In this document: piece by piece, positions 1 through 10,259 of the stretch
Position numbering within the stretch: the first letter of the stretch is position 1
Layout: each line of letters opens with the position of its first letter
DNA from: Zea mays
Taxonomy: Eukaryota > Streptophyta > Magnoliopsida > Poales > Poaceae
Direction of reading: 5' to 3'
Assembly: GCF_902167145.1 (NCBI RefSeq)
Contig: NC_050098.1
Location: 116,040,207-116,104,206 of the forward strand
Length of the DNA stretch: 64,000 nucleotides
Translations under genes and position numbers: made by a program
Notes under the pieces: generated by a model
What the model saw: the letters and a program-made list of their open reading frames with translations, nothing else
What the model was told of the DNA's origin: nothing
Databases searched by the model: none

Positions 1-810
1 ACTCTTCTGACGAGCTTGGGCTTTCTTCATATTGTGAATTATTTTCTGAACCTTTTCTTCAGTCTCTTTCACCATATCAGGCCTGAAGAAGTACCTTTCA
101 CCAGGTTCAGACCAATTTAGCGGAGTACGACATCGTCGTCCATACAAAGCTTCAAAGGGTGCCATCTTGATGCTTTCTTGATAGCTATTATTATATGAAA
201 ATTCCGCTAACGGCAAACATTCATCCCATTTTTGTGGAAATTCCAGAACACATGCCCGTAGCATATCTTCCAGTATCTAATTTAACCTCTCAGTCTGCCC
301 ACTGGTTTGAGGATGGTAGGCCGAACTATGGAGCAACTTAGTACCGAAGGATTTGTGAAGTGCTTCCCAAAACTTGGCTACAAATTGAGGTCCACAATCC
401 GACACTATGGTCTTCGGAACACCATGCAGACTAAGAATACGAGCAATGTACAATTGGGCATAGACAGTAACCGGGTGATCGGTCTTGACCGGTAGAAAGT
501 GAGCAATTTTCGTAAGCCGATCAATTATAACCCAGATAGAATCATACCCTTTTGTAGTCCTGGGTAATCCCACAATGAAGTCCATACTAATATCTTCCCA
601 TTTCCATGTTGGGATCGGCAAAGATTGTAATGGACCAGCTGTCTTCATGTGTATGGCCTTGACACGTCTGCAAGTGTCACACTTAGCCACATAGCGTGCA
701 ATTTCAATTTTCATCTTCGTCCACCAGTAGTGCTGCTTTAGATCATGATACATCTTAGTGCTTCCCGGATGAATAGAATAGCGACTAAGATGCGCTTCAT
801 CTAAGATTTG
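1..810 (-). pseudogene. Element B integrase region of pol (broken, 3'-truncated)
   Basis: Integrase inserts the cDNA copy into the chromosome. Just after the TAG at 811-813 the minus-strand frame shows the zinc-binding module: the His pair lies near 'SRYSIHPGS' and the Cys pair in 'CDTCRR'. The catalytic core follows, with Asp in 'SMDFIVGLP', a second Asp in 'VSDCGPQF' and Glu in 'GQTERLN'. A second TAG at 277-279 falls right after that last motif, where relatives have Gln. The frame continues as integrase C-terminal sequence ('ALYGRRCRTPL') to the window edge. It is in the same frame as the upstream gag and RT segments, so only nonsense mutations, not frameshifts, separate it from them. Confidence 0.88.
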
Positions 811-2268
811 CTAGCGGAGCTCTTCATTCTTCGGCACCACTATGCGGTTGTTGAACCATATCACACCTTGATCGTCTTCTTTGAAACATTTGGTTGTTCC
901 AGCCATTATCTTCTCACGTATGTGCTTCATACCCTCATCATCTTTTTGTGCATCAATTATTCTTCGTAAGATGGTTGACTCCAGCTTCAAATGATTTGAA
1001 GTCCCATGCTGAATCATCCCCAGGTTTAATTTCTCCATCTCCTGGCATAATGTAATGTCAGAAGTCCTCACCGTTAAACAATGGCAGGAAGCCTTGCGAC
1101 TGAGCGCATCTGCCACTACATTTGCTTTTCCTGGGTGATAATGGATTTCTAATTCATAATCCTTGATCAGCTCGAGCCATCGTCTTTGTCTCATATTCAA
1201 TTCTGACTGTGTGAAGATGTATTTCAAGCTTTTATGGTCTGTATAGATATGACAGACATTACCCAGCAAATAATGACGCCAAATCTTTAGGGCATGAACC
1301 ACCGCAGCTAACTCCAGATCATGAGTAGGATAGTGTTCCTCATGTCGGCGTAACTGCCTTGAAGCATATGCAATTACTCGGCCTTCTTACATTAACACAC
1401 AGCCGAGTCCACTGCCTGATGCATCACAATATACATCAAAGGGCTTGGTGATGTCTGGTTGAGCCAATATTGGAGCAGTGGTTAACAATATCTTCAATTG
1501 TTCAAAAGCTTCATCACACTTTGAAGACCAATTGAATTTAACATCATTCTTCAATAAACTTGTGATTGGCTTTACAAGCTTAGAAAAATCTGGTATGAAT
1601 CGGCGGTAATATCCAGCCAGTCCAAGGAAACTTCGGACCTGATGAACAGTGGTCGGGGGTTTCCACTCCAAAATGTCCTTGACTTTGCTGGGATCTACCG
1701 CAATCCCCCTGGCAGACAGTACATGTCCCAGAAACTGAATTTCCTCCAGCCAAAACGCGCATTTGCTGAATTTGGCATATAATTGGTGTTCTCTCAAGCG
1801 CGTTAACACGATCCGTAAATGTTGGGCGTGCTCCTCTTCATTCTTGGAATATATCAGAATATCATCAATGAAGACCACCACAAACTTGTCCAACTCGGGT
1901 ATGAATACCGAGTTCATCAAATACGTGAAGTGGGCCGGAGCATTTGTTAACCCGAAAGACATTACCAGGTATTCAAATAATCCATATCGCGTAGTGAAGG
2001 CGGTCTTTGGGATATCTTCGGGCCGAATACGGATCTGGTGATAGCCCGATCGGAGATCAATCTTGGAAAAGACCCTCGCTCCAGTCAGTTGATCAAATAG
2101 AATGTCAATCCTTGGAAGAGGGTACTTGTTTTTGATGGTGACCTCATTCAAGGGTCGATAATCCACACACATCCGTAAAGTTTGATCCTTCTTTTTGACG
2201 AATATGGCTGGACAACCCCACGGCGATGAGCTTGGCCGGATAAATCCTTTCTCGAGTAGATCTTGTAA
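811..2268 (-). pseudogene. Element B reverse transcriptase and RNase H (broken)
   Basis: Reverse transcriptase and RNase H copy the element RNA into DNA. The segment follows the Gag-protease part in the same frame after a TAG at 2269-2271. RT motifs run from '[20 protein letters not shown]' through '[14 protein letters not shown]' and '[10 protein letters not shown]' to the active-site 'FIDDILIYS', where both Asp are present. A TAA at 1387-1389 interrupts 'GCVLM-EGRV', where element 2 has Gln. RNase H follows, with 'DHKSLKYIF' and 'ADALSRK' near its end. A TAG at 811-813 separates it from integrase. All breaks are nonsense codons. Confidence 0.9.
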
Positions 2269-4008
2269 CTAAATCTTCAGTTCTGCCAACTCATTAGGAG
2301 GCATTCGGTACGATCTTCTAGATACTGGAGCCGTACCAGGCTTCAACTCAATTACAAACTCTACCTCCCGTTCGGGTGGCAGTCCGGGCAAATCCTCGGG
2401 AAAGACATCGGGAAACTCGCATACCACCGGGATATCCTTGATTTCTGGTATAATAGCTTCATAAGCTCTGCCAGTAGCTTTGGTTGGGATGGGGATAGGC
2501 AAAAGAATTTCTTCCAGGTTATGACTCAACCTGATAATTCTCTGATCAGTGTTGAGAGTTGCTTTATGTCTGGCTAACCAATTCATACCCAAAATGACAT
2601 CTATATCTTGGCCTTTGAGAACGATCATATTAGTAGGAAAGTCCCGTCCGGCCAAAGTTACGGGCACTTGATAGGCCACTTCTCTAGTAAATATTTGTCC
2701 CCCTGGTGAGTGAATTTTAAACCCCTCTTTTGATTCATGGCATGAGATGCAATGTTGCTCCACAAATTTCTTACTGATGAATGTATGCGAAGCACCAGAA
2801 TCAAAGAGAATAACTGTGGGATGATTGGCCACAAGAAACGTGCCCATCATTACCGGCTCACCGTCCGGCGTAGTGGCCACTTGCGTATAATATATGTGTC
2901 CCGTCTTCTTTGTATTTTTGCCCATATTATTTCCCTTGGCTTGAGATGAATTCCCAGATCCTTGCTGATTATTTGACTGGTTTTGCTTTGGATAAGGGCA
3001 ATCCTTGATAAAATGCCCAGATTTGCCACAATTGAAACATCCAGTTGATGAGCTGGGCAAAGCAGGGAATCGAGTGCCTGGGGCACCCGGCTGATTTGAT
3101 GCAGTAGGGGCATTATTGGGACGAATAAAGACTGGCTGCTTAAAAGGGAAGGAGGGTGGACGAGCGAAAGAACAATTCTGGTTAGAAGGCCGGATGACGA
3201 ACCGTTGCCTCTTCACCGGGCCCTGACTAGGCCTGTCACCTCCAAAACCCTTGGATTTTCCAGCGCCTGCATACTTTGCTTCTACTGCCAGTGCGGTACT
3301 GACAGCTCTTCCATAAGTAAGATCTATGCAGGTTGCCATCTTCCTTTGCAGTCGATCATTTAAACCTCTCATAAAGCAATTCTTCTTCTTCAGATCAGTG
3401 TTCACTTGATCGATTGCATATTGTGATAAATGATTGAACTTATTGAGATACTGGTTAATAGTATCCCCGCCTTGTTTCAGCTTCATAAACTCTTCTTGCT
3501 TCATGTGAAGAACACCTTCTGGTATATAGTGCTCGCGGAAGGCCACCTTGAATTCTTCCCAAGTTATCTGATGATTGGCCGGTTGAACGGCCACAAAATT
3601 ACCCCACCAAGTGCTGGCAGGTCCACGCAGTTGCTGGGCTGCGAATAAAGGCTTCTGGGTTTCTGAACATCGCAGCAGTCCGAACTTTTGCTCAATCACA
3701 CGAAGCCATTCATCTGCTTCTAACGGGTCTTCGGCTTTGACAAACAGCGGGGGTCGCGTCTCTGAGAAGTCCAAGTAAGAGGTTTCACGGGGGCCCTGTT
3801 GATAACCCCGCCCGCCTTGATGTTGAAACTGTTGACCCGCCATCTCTCTGAGAAAACGGGTATTATCCGCGGTTGCATTTACCAAGGCGGCAATCGCCTC
3901 TGCTAGTGTGGGAGGAACAGGAGGTGGATTTGGGGTAGACTCCCTCCCACTGGAAGTTCCAGCTGCATCCTGAGATCGGGTCTTGGACGGCATCTGTGGC
4001 AACAACAT
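2269..4008 (-). pseudogene. Element B Gag and protease (579-aa open part of gag-pol)
   Basis: Gag forms the virus-like particle and protease cuts the polyprotein. The ORF opens at 4008, but the second Met at 3993 ('MPSKTRSQD') looks the more natural start. Residues about 80-250 hold the retrotransposon Gag domain. A CCHC zinc knuckle 'CFNCGKSGHFIKDC' lies at residues 324-337. The aspartic-protease motif 'LFDSGASHTFI' begins near residue 401, followed by 'DVILGMNWL'. The ORF ends at a TAG (2269-2271) just before the RT, in the same frame as the rest of pol. Relatives read through here with no stop, so I treat it as a nonsense mutation. Confidence 0.9.
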
Positions 4009-4430
4009 TTGGAAACAATATGATATGCCAAAGAAAAACCTTCCATTTTACATTACCAAAAAGAGTAATGTACATACTCGGATTTTTACAACAGGATACA
4101 TTACCTATTATACAAATACACTACCTATTATACAATAGTACAACCTATTATACAATAGTACAACCTGTTATACAATACACTACTTCTACTTCTACTACAC
4201 CATTATTCCTGCTTCCCATTGCTTTTGGCAGCCTCGTCGTCGGGTGTGGGAGACCATTCGTCGACCAGCCTCATAGAAGGAGGGGGCTGAAAAAGGACTA
4301 ACTCACCACCAAGCGCGTGTCCCGCAACATGCGAGGGTCCAGCTTCCGACTCAGCAGGATCCGTAGGCTCACTGGGATGCAGTTGCGAATATAATACATG
4401 AACTTCTTCATGTAAGTTATTGCAATATGT
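4009..4430 (-). repeat. Element B spacer with short direct repeats
   Basis: This is non-coding sequence between the pre-gag ORF and gag. At about 4100-4200 it contains several imperfect copies of a unit like 'cctattatacaatagtaca' on the plus strand, then a run of 'ctact' units. No ORF or RNA gene is seen. The repeats look like replication slippage in an A/T-rich leader. Confidence 0.6.
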
Positions 4431-4787
4431 CTACAGGTCTTCAACGGCCAAGTTGAGCTCGGCTATTCGAGCTTGAGCTTTTTGCTCCTTGTCCCATGCA
4501 AGCGAACGGGATTGAACAACCCAGTCGAGTGCCAAATCCTGGTCCGCGAGCTGATCTCGCAGATGGCGGACATCTCTTCTCAACTCATTTATGCGGTCGC
4601 CATCTACGACCCAGATAGCCGTCCTACGGCGGAGTTCCGCTTGGAGCCGACTTACTTCAGCTTCGAGATCCCCTATAGGATTGTTGCTTCCGCTACTACT
4701 ATTATCATGCCTTGGGGCTAGCTGGTGACTCGGCACACCAATCGGTCCAGTGTGTTTGCGCGCTGTTCTCCTTGTGCGCGGTGGCAT
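4431..4787 (-). CDS. Element B pre-gag ORF, 118 aa, histone H3-like N-terminus plus coiled coil
   Basis: This intact sense-strand ORF lies between PBS and gag. No known enzyme domain is visible. Residues 3-13 read 'RTRRTARKHTG', matching histone H3 residues 2-12 at R2, T3, T6, A7, R8, K9, T11 and G12. With a one-residue insertion the match continues to H3 P16, Q19, L20 and A21 in 'VPSHQLA'. Residues about 38-118 are rich in Leu, Arg, Glu and Ala with heptad-like spacing ('LEAEVSRLQAELRR', 'ELRRDVRHLRDQLADQD'), which suggests a coiled coil. Elements 1 and 2 have a longer ORF at the same place with a related start. Function is unknown; histone mimicry is an inference. Confidence 0.7.
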   Translation of the reverse strand: MPPRTRRTARKHTGPIGVPSHQLAPRHDNSSSGSNNPIGDLEAEVSRLQAELRRRTAIWVVDGDRINELRRDVRHLRDQLADQDLALDWVVQSRSLAWDKEQKAQARIAELNLAVEDL

Positions 4788-5010
4788 TTTCTAAGGGGGA
4801 AAATTTGATTAGTATGGTTCTTAGCATGATGCATGTATAATTACAGAATCAACCTTAGCTGATTCACACCTTCTATATGTTGCACTCTTACTACCTGGTC
4901 TTTAAGATAGACTCTTCAGAATACTTAGGTAAGAAAGGAAGAAAGTTTCTAGGTAAGACTTTTAGAAAATCCTTTTGAAGATGCCTCATAATATCTGCAA
5001 ACAAGGGCTA

Positions 5011-5023
5011 CGCTCCGATACCA
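5011..5023 (-). other. Primer binding site of element B (tRNA-iMet type)
   Basis: On the minus strand the 5' LTR ends in ...CCGTCACA at 5026. After two bases it is followed by TGGTATCGGAGCG. This resembles the usual plant initiator-Met tRNA primer site TGGTATCAGAGC, with one difference in the first twelve bases. It fixes the orientation and the inner edge of the LTR. Confidence 0.88.
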
Positions 5024-5025
5024 GC

Positions 5026-8000
5026 TGTGACGGAACCTCCCAAGTAATTAGGCCCACCTACAGTTGTCCTTGTCCAACAGACATCAGACACCCTGTAGAT
5101 GTTCCTAAATCACTTGACAAGTTCGGTATCTTCTTTCTTACCTTTCCAGGAACGTTTCACCCGTCTTGCAGACATTACAGAACATCGGAGATATAGAAAT
5201 GAGGAAGCGATTACATAAACTTACATTTATTTAGAAAGTAAGATCAAGTTACTTATTACAGACCAGAGTTATCCTAGGAGTGCAGAGTAATATTATTACA
5301 ATACCAAGGGAGGTAAAAACTCCTCCCGATAAGTTCTTTCACAAAAGTTCTATATGGAGGACCAAGTCCTCCCACGGCTTCACTCTTGTTTTTCTTCCTT
5401 GGGAACCACCTTGGAGCAAAAGCAACAAAAATTTGTCGCTTCCTCACCTAAAAACAACGGAGGGATAAACCCTGAGTATGGAATTACTCAGCAAGTCTTA
5501 CCCGACTAAAGAAAAGACTCTCAAGGGTATGCTGGCTTAAGGGAGTCAAGGTAAGGCTTCTCAATAATCAAAGACTCTGTTTTGCAGAAATGCTTACTAA
5601 AAGTGGATCCTTAAAAATCCAATTTTATTTGTCAAGTTGAGTAAAATTACCTGTAACTAGAGTTCTTTCTATCCTAGTTCAATCACTTGACCTGCACTAG
5701 CCAATTTCTTAACAAACCCATCATCTTTACTGGATTGCTACGTATAAGTCAGTGACCAAGTCTTCATAACCGCGAAGGTACGGCGATCCGAATCGATTAT
5801 ACTCAGGTGAGGATCTCCAATCACACGACATATGTAGCACTTAACCCTTGCATATGTCAACCCGCCACCGGGGTTCTTAAGACCGGATCAGGTTCACGCA
5901 AACCGAGAGCACAGATACACCACCGTCCCGCCTCTTGCCACGGAGGGTACACGCTACTCTCGCCACCGCTCCACGCCCATTTCGTGTTATCTTATTCTGG
6001 CCTTAGTCTGCCCGAGGCAAGGCTTACCCATGACGAGGCATGTGACCAGTTAAAGGGTCCTCGGTCAGCAGGCCTACATCGACACGGTCCTTAATCAACT
6101 CAGACGGAGACACTACACTGAGACTTCTTTCTCGTGCAAGTCACCCGCCCGGTCTCAGCTTAATTATTTCAAACCCAAAGTTTGGTACCTGGCAGAGGTA
6201 CATCTTTTCCGATGTTGAATCCATCAAGGCCTTTGACAGATCCACCACCAAGTTTTATTTTCGAAAACATCCCACCCACCTTTGCCATATCATATTTTGT
6301 AAAAACAAAAGATTTTGTTTTCTAAAGCAAGGCTAAGCATCAAAATCTTTTGTAAAACGGGTGATCAAGGAAGGTAATCGAATTCAAGGAAGGTAATGCA
6401 GGAATTGTTTTATCAATCAACCCCTATCACCTAATGCATCAAGCAAGTGAAAAAGATTTTAAAAACATCAAGGAAGGTGGCAAATGCACCGGGGCTTGCC
6501 TTCGTTAGTAGGTGAGTCAGGCTCGGACCCGCAGATATCGAAGTAGAAACAATTGTCGGCCTGAGAATCTGAAGGTGGTGGTGTCTTCTCTTCGGTCACT
6601 TTAATCTCTTCTTCGTTTTCTAAATATAACCATATAGGTATATATATAAGAATGAATGCCATGTAATGCTCATGAGAGTGCAAAGATAATAAATATTTAT
6701 TATCTAAGTCTTGAATACAACTTTCCTTCACGGAACTCCGAGAACTTAGGGTTTCCGGAGTCAGTAAAGGAGTTCAAAGGGCAGGGGGTGGGGGTTTTGG
6801 GTTCTAGTTATCAAACAAGGTCCAAATCAACCCAAATTCTACCCAAGGCTTCTAAATAATGTATGGAACTCATATAAAAAGTTTGGACATTTTTGGAATT
6901 ACTATATGTTTTCTAAAAATCCAGAACTAATACTTTAAACTACTTTAAATGCCTCAAAATTCCTTATTTAATCTAAAAATCATGAAACTATTTTTATTAA
7001 ATACTATGGAATACAAGAAGCCTAGGAAAATTGGTCTCATATTTTTAGAATTTTTCTGTAATTTTCTACATATTTCTAAAGCTGGACAGAAAAAGAAAAA
7101 GGAAAATGTGGAACAGTATTGGGCTGATTCTGGCCCGAACCGGCCCAACTACACAGGAAACCAGGGCGCGCCCACGCCCGCGCTGGCGGCTTTGCGGAAA
7201 AGCCCTCGGGGTTTTCATTAACTGGGAATGGGTTCTTTCACTGTTTTTCATAGTCGCTGACAGTTTGCGAAAATGTCCTCGGTCTTCTATTCCTTCACAT
7301 CACGCGGTCCACGACGACGGTGAACGCAGCCACGCTCCGGTGAGCCACTGTTCAGGCTGAACGGGGCCATGACCGGCGCTCCCGAGCAGTCGGTATGGAA
7401 TTGAACCACCCCAGCTCATTTCCCCTAACCTAATTTCACCAATGACTAACTAATAAGCTCTGGCCACGGCGGCCGTGAACATCGCGGCAAGACAGTCGCG
7501 TTCCCTGCGACCAAAGGGCTCCTAGCTCGATTGTTTGGGTCGGCAAGCATCGTAGACTTAAGGGAAAGCTTAAACGAGGGAGAGAAGGAGATGAACTGAC
7601 CGGAATAAGGCTGGCCGCGGTGAGGTTGGGTTTCGGGTGGTGGAGAATTGATTTGGGGCAAATTCAAAATTCGCGAGCTCGGGCGAACAATTGCTAGCAA
7701 TACGTGGTGGCTGGGTGGGTGATGATGTTGTCAAGCTCTCTGCGGGGTCAATTTATAGGGAGCAGTAGCGGTGACGAGCAATTTGAGAAGATTGCGCTGG
7801 CTGCCGGAGATGAAGAAGAAGGCACTGGCGCGCGTGAGTGCGTGTCCACAGTCGTGGCGAGCTCACCGGCAACGATGGGACTGCTATAGGGAGTCACGGC
7901 GACACGGTGGAAAGGCTCGGACACGCGGCACAAGGCCGTGCAACGGTGATCATCGGCATAGTTATCCGCGGCGGCTGTGGCAACTTGGTACGGCGGTCGG

Positions 8001-9056
8001 ACTTGTTTAGTGACCGGAGTTATCCACGGCGGTGATATTTCTAGGACCCCGAGCGCTATCCACACCATCTGAATACTAATCGTGGCGACGATGGCATGAA
8101 TCATGGCGGGGAGCCACCGGCGGCGAGATCTTTTCTGGTGCGGGGAATCACTGTACGATGGGCTGCAGCATTCAATCAACCTGACAGCCATAGTTTAGGC
8201 TCGATTTTCTCACAAATTTTCATGGCAACATAACCAATGATCTGCAGCAAAGTTGTAGAACTACAATCCATCTATAACTTTGCTACAATGTGCTCCCACA
8301 AAAAGTCACTGGATCTTGCTTAAAATTAAGCCCTAAGTTCATGTCATCCCACTATTAATCTGAATTTCAGATTTCAAGCAGTCTGACAGTCCAACTTCAG
8401 GCTCAATTATCTCCAGTATTTTCTTAACAACTATGCTCACACTCTTAAGCAAACTTGGTCTCCTTAGTTTGCTCTACAATTTTGATGTGGTGACCTAAGG
8501 CAAAAACTCTATAATTTGAAAGTTATAAGGCCACAAAGTTGAGCCCTTAACTCTGAAATTCAGACTTAAGATAGAACTCAATTGAGATCTATTTTGCAAC
8601 TAGGTCCAAAACTCAGGGTTTGGCTTGTAAATTCACATATGAGTGACCCAAATGACTTAAGATACTCATTTGACTTGGTTTTTGCACTTTAGTCCAAAAG
8701 TGGACTAATTTTGCACATAGGTCCCTAGGGTTTGGTTTTAGGGTTTTCCAGGGTTCTAATTAGGGTTTTTGGTATCCCAGGGGTATAGATGTGATTCAAC
8801 TTTATTCTTGGGAATATTTTATGACTATACCCCTAAGGCTTTTAGGTTTTCTCAATTTGGGTTATGTCTTACCCCTTTAATCTCTATTTAGGGTTAAGCT
8901 TCCTACCCAGGGTTCTATTTGCAAAGTGCTATAACAATACAACTTGTTTGAAATTTTTACCTAGTGAATGCACTCTAGGTGTATCAAACATATGCAATTC
9001 CAATGTTTATGATGTCATGCTCAAGTTTTAGTTACAGTAACACCAGGGGTGTTACA
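5026..9056 (-). repeat. 5' LTR of element B (4,031 bp)
   Basis: On the minus strand it starts TGTAACACC at 9056 and ends CCGTCACA at 5026, with TG...CA ends. The inner end is confirmed by the adjacent PBS. The U3 end carries a hairpin with 8-base arms (9037-9055). Positions 5026-6230 match 9057-10259 in inverted orientation, because the latter is the same LTR end of element A. ORFs inside the LTR, including a 147-codon one at 7748-8191, show no recognisable domain and I treat them as chance. Confidence 0.88.
7751..7757 (-). promoter_or_regulatory. Candidate TATA box in the B LTR
   Basis: On the minus strand the sequence reads CCCTATAAATTG about 1.3 kb from the LTR start. That is a plausible place for the U3 promoter driving transcription towards the PBS. 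It is a motif match only. Confidence 0.45.
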
Positions 9057-10259
9057 GCCTTGATGGGTTCAACATCAGAAAAGATGTACCTCTGCCAGGT
9101 ACCAAACTTTGGGTTGAAATGATTAAGCTGAGACCGGGCGGGTGACTTGCACGAGAAAGGAGTCTCGGTGTAGTGTCGCCGTCTGAGTCGATTAAGGACC
9201 GTGTCGATGTAGGCTTGATGACCGAGGACCCTTTAACTGGTCACATGCCTCGTCATGGGTAAGCCTTGCCTCGGGCAGACTAAGGCCAGAATAAGATAAC
9301 ACGCAATGGGCGTGGAGCGGTGGCGAGAGTAGCATGTACCCTCCGTGGCAAGAGGCTGGACGGTGGTGTATCTGTGCTCTCGGTTGACGTGAACCTGATC
9401 TGGTCTTAAGAACCCCGGTGGCGTGTTGACATATGCAAGGGTTAAGTGCTACATATGTCGTGTGATTGGAGATCCTCAGCTGAGTATAATCGATTCGGAT
9501 CGTCGTACCTTCGCAATTATGAAGACTTGGTCACTACCCTATACGTAGAAATTCCAGTAAAGATGAAGGGCTTGTTAAGAAATTGGCTAGTGCAGGTCAA
9601 GTGATTGATTTAGGGTAGAAATAACTCTAGATGCAGGTAATTTTATCTAACCTGACAATAAAATTGGATTTTTAAGGATCCACTTCTAGTAAGCATTTCT
9701 GCAAAACATTGTCTTTGATCATTGAGAAACCTTACCTTGACTCCCTTAAGCCATCATACCCTTGAGAGTCTTTTCTTTAGTCGGGTAAGACTTGCAGAGT
9801 AATTCCATACTCAGGGTTTTATTCCCCGTTGTTTTTAGGTGAGGAAGCGACAAACTTTTGTTGCTTCTGTTCTAAGGTGGTACCGAAGGAAGAACACTAG
9901 GAATGAAGTTGCGGGAGGAAAGGATCCTCCATAAGAACTTTTGTTTAAAACTTTATGGGAGGAGTTTTTGCCTCCCTTGGTGTGTAATAATATTACCCTG
10001 CACTCATAGGATATATTCTGGTCTGTAAATAATCAACTCTATCTTACTTTTCAATAAAGGTAAGTTATTGTAATTGCTTCCGCATTCTCGTAACTCCGAT
10101 GCTTGTAATGTCTGCGTGACGGGTGAAACGCTCTTGGGAAAGGTAAGAAAAGCAGATACCGAACTTGTCAAGTGATTCAGGGGCACCTACAGGGTTGTCT
10201 GAGATCCGTTGGACAAGGACAACTGTAGGTGGGCCTAATTACTTGGGAGGTTCCGTCAC
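9057..10259 (+). repeat. LTR fragment of gypsy element A, same family as B, opposite strand
   Basis: It is the reverse complement of 5026-6230 with scattered differences. It ends GGTTCCGTCACA at 10259, the family's LTR terminus, and then runs directly into the middle of a copia pol gene. The simplest reading is the outer end of A's 3' LTR, with A inserted in copia-1. It is truncated at 9057 because B inserted into it. The rest of A lies left of the window. The candidate target duplication on this side is acatg (10260-10264). Confidence 0.85.

Larger units (their letters stand above)
1..9056 (-). mobile_element. Ty3/gypsy LTR retrotransposon B (partial, 3' end outside window)
   Basis: Read on the minus strand the order is 5' LTR (9056 to 5026), PBS, a 118-aa pre-gag ORF, then Gag, protease, RT, RNase H and integrase. 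Protease-RT-RNase H-integrase order marks Ty3/gypsy; the long LTR and single-frame gag-pol suggest the Tekay/Del chromovirus group. The 3' part, including any chromodomain and the 3' LTR, is beyond position 1. The right LTR edge (9056) abuts an opposite-strand LTR fragment of the same family, so B appears inserted into a relative. The target-site duplication cannot be checked because the left end is missing. Confidence 0.9.

Noticed and set aside
2269..2271. TAG between Gag-protease and RT as programmed readthrough
   Set aside because: Protease sits before the stop, the following bases do not match known readthrough contexts, and three similar stops break the rest of pol. Nonsense mutation is simpler.
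4431..4787. Pre-gag ORF as a captured histone H3 gene
   Set aside because: Only about 20 N-terminal residues resemble H3. There is no histone fold, and the remainder is coiled-coil-like.
7748..8191. 147-codon ORF inside the element B LTR
   Set aside because: No domain, no second copy to test conservation, and it lies around the probable promoter. Likely chance.
5026..10259. A single 5.2-kb LTR with long terminal inverted repeats
   Set aside because: TGTAACACC at 9056 is a proper LTR start with its own hairpin, and the right arm ends as a normal LTR of the opposite strand, so two LTRs explain it better.
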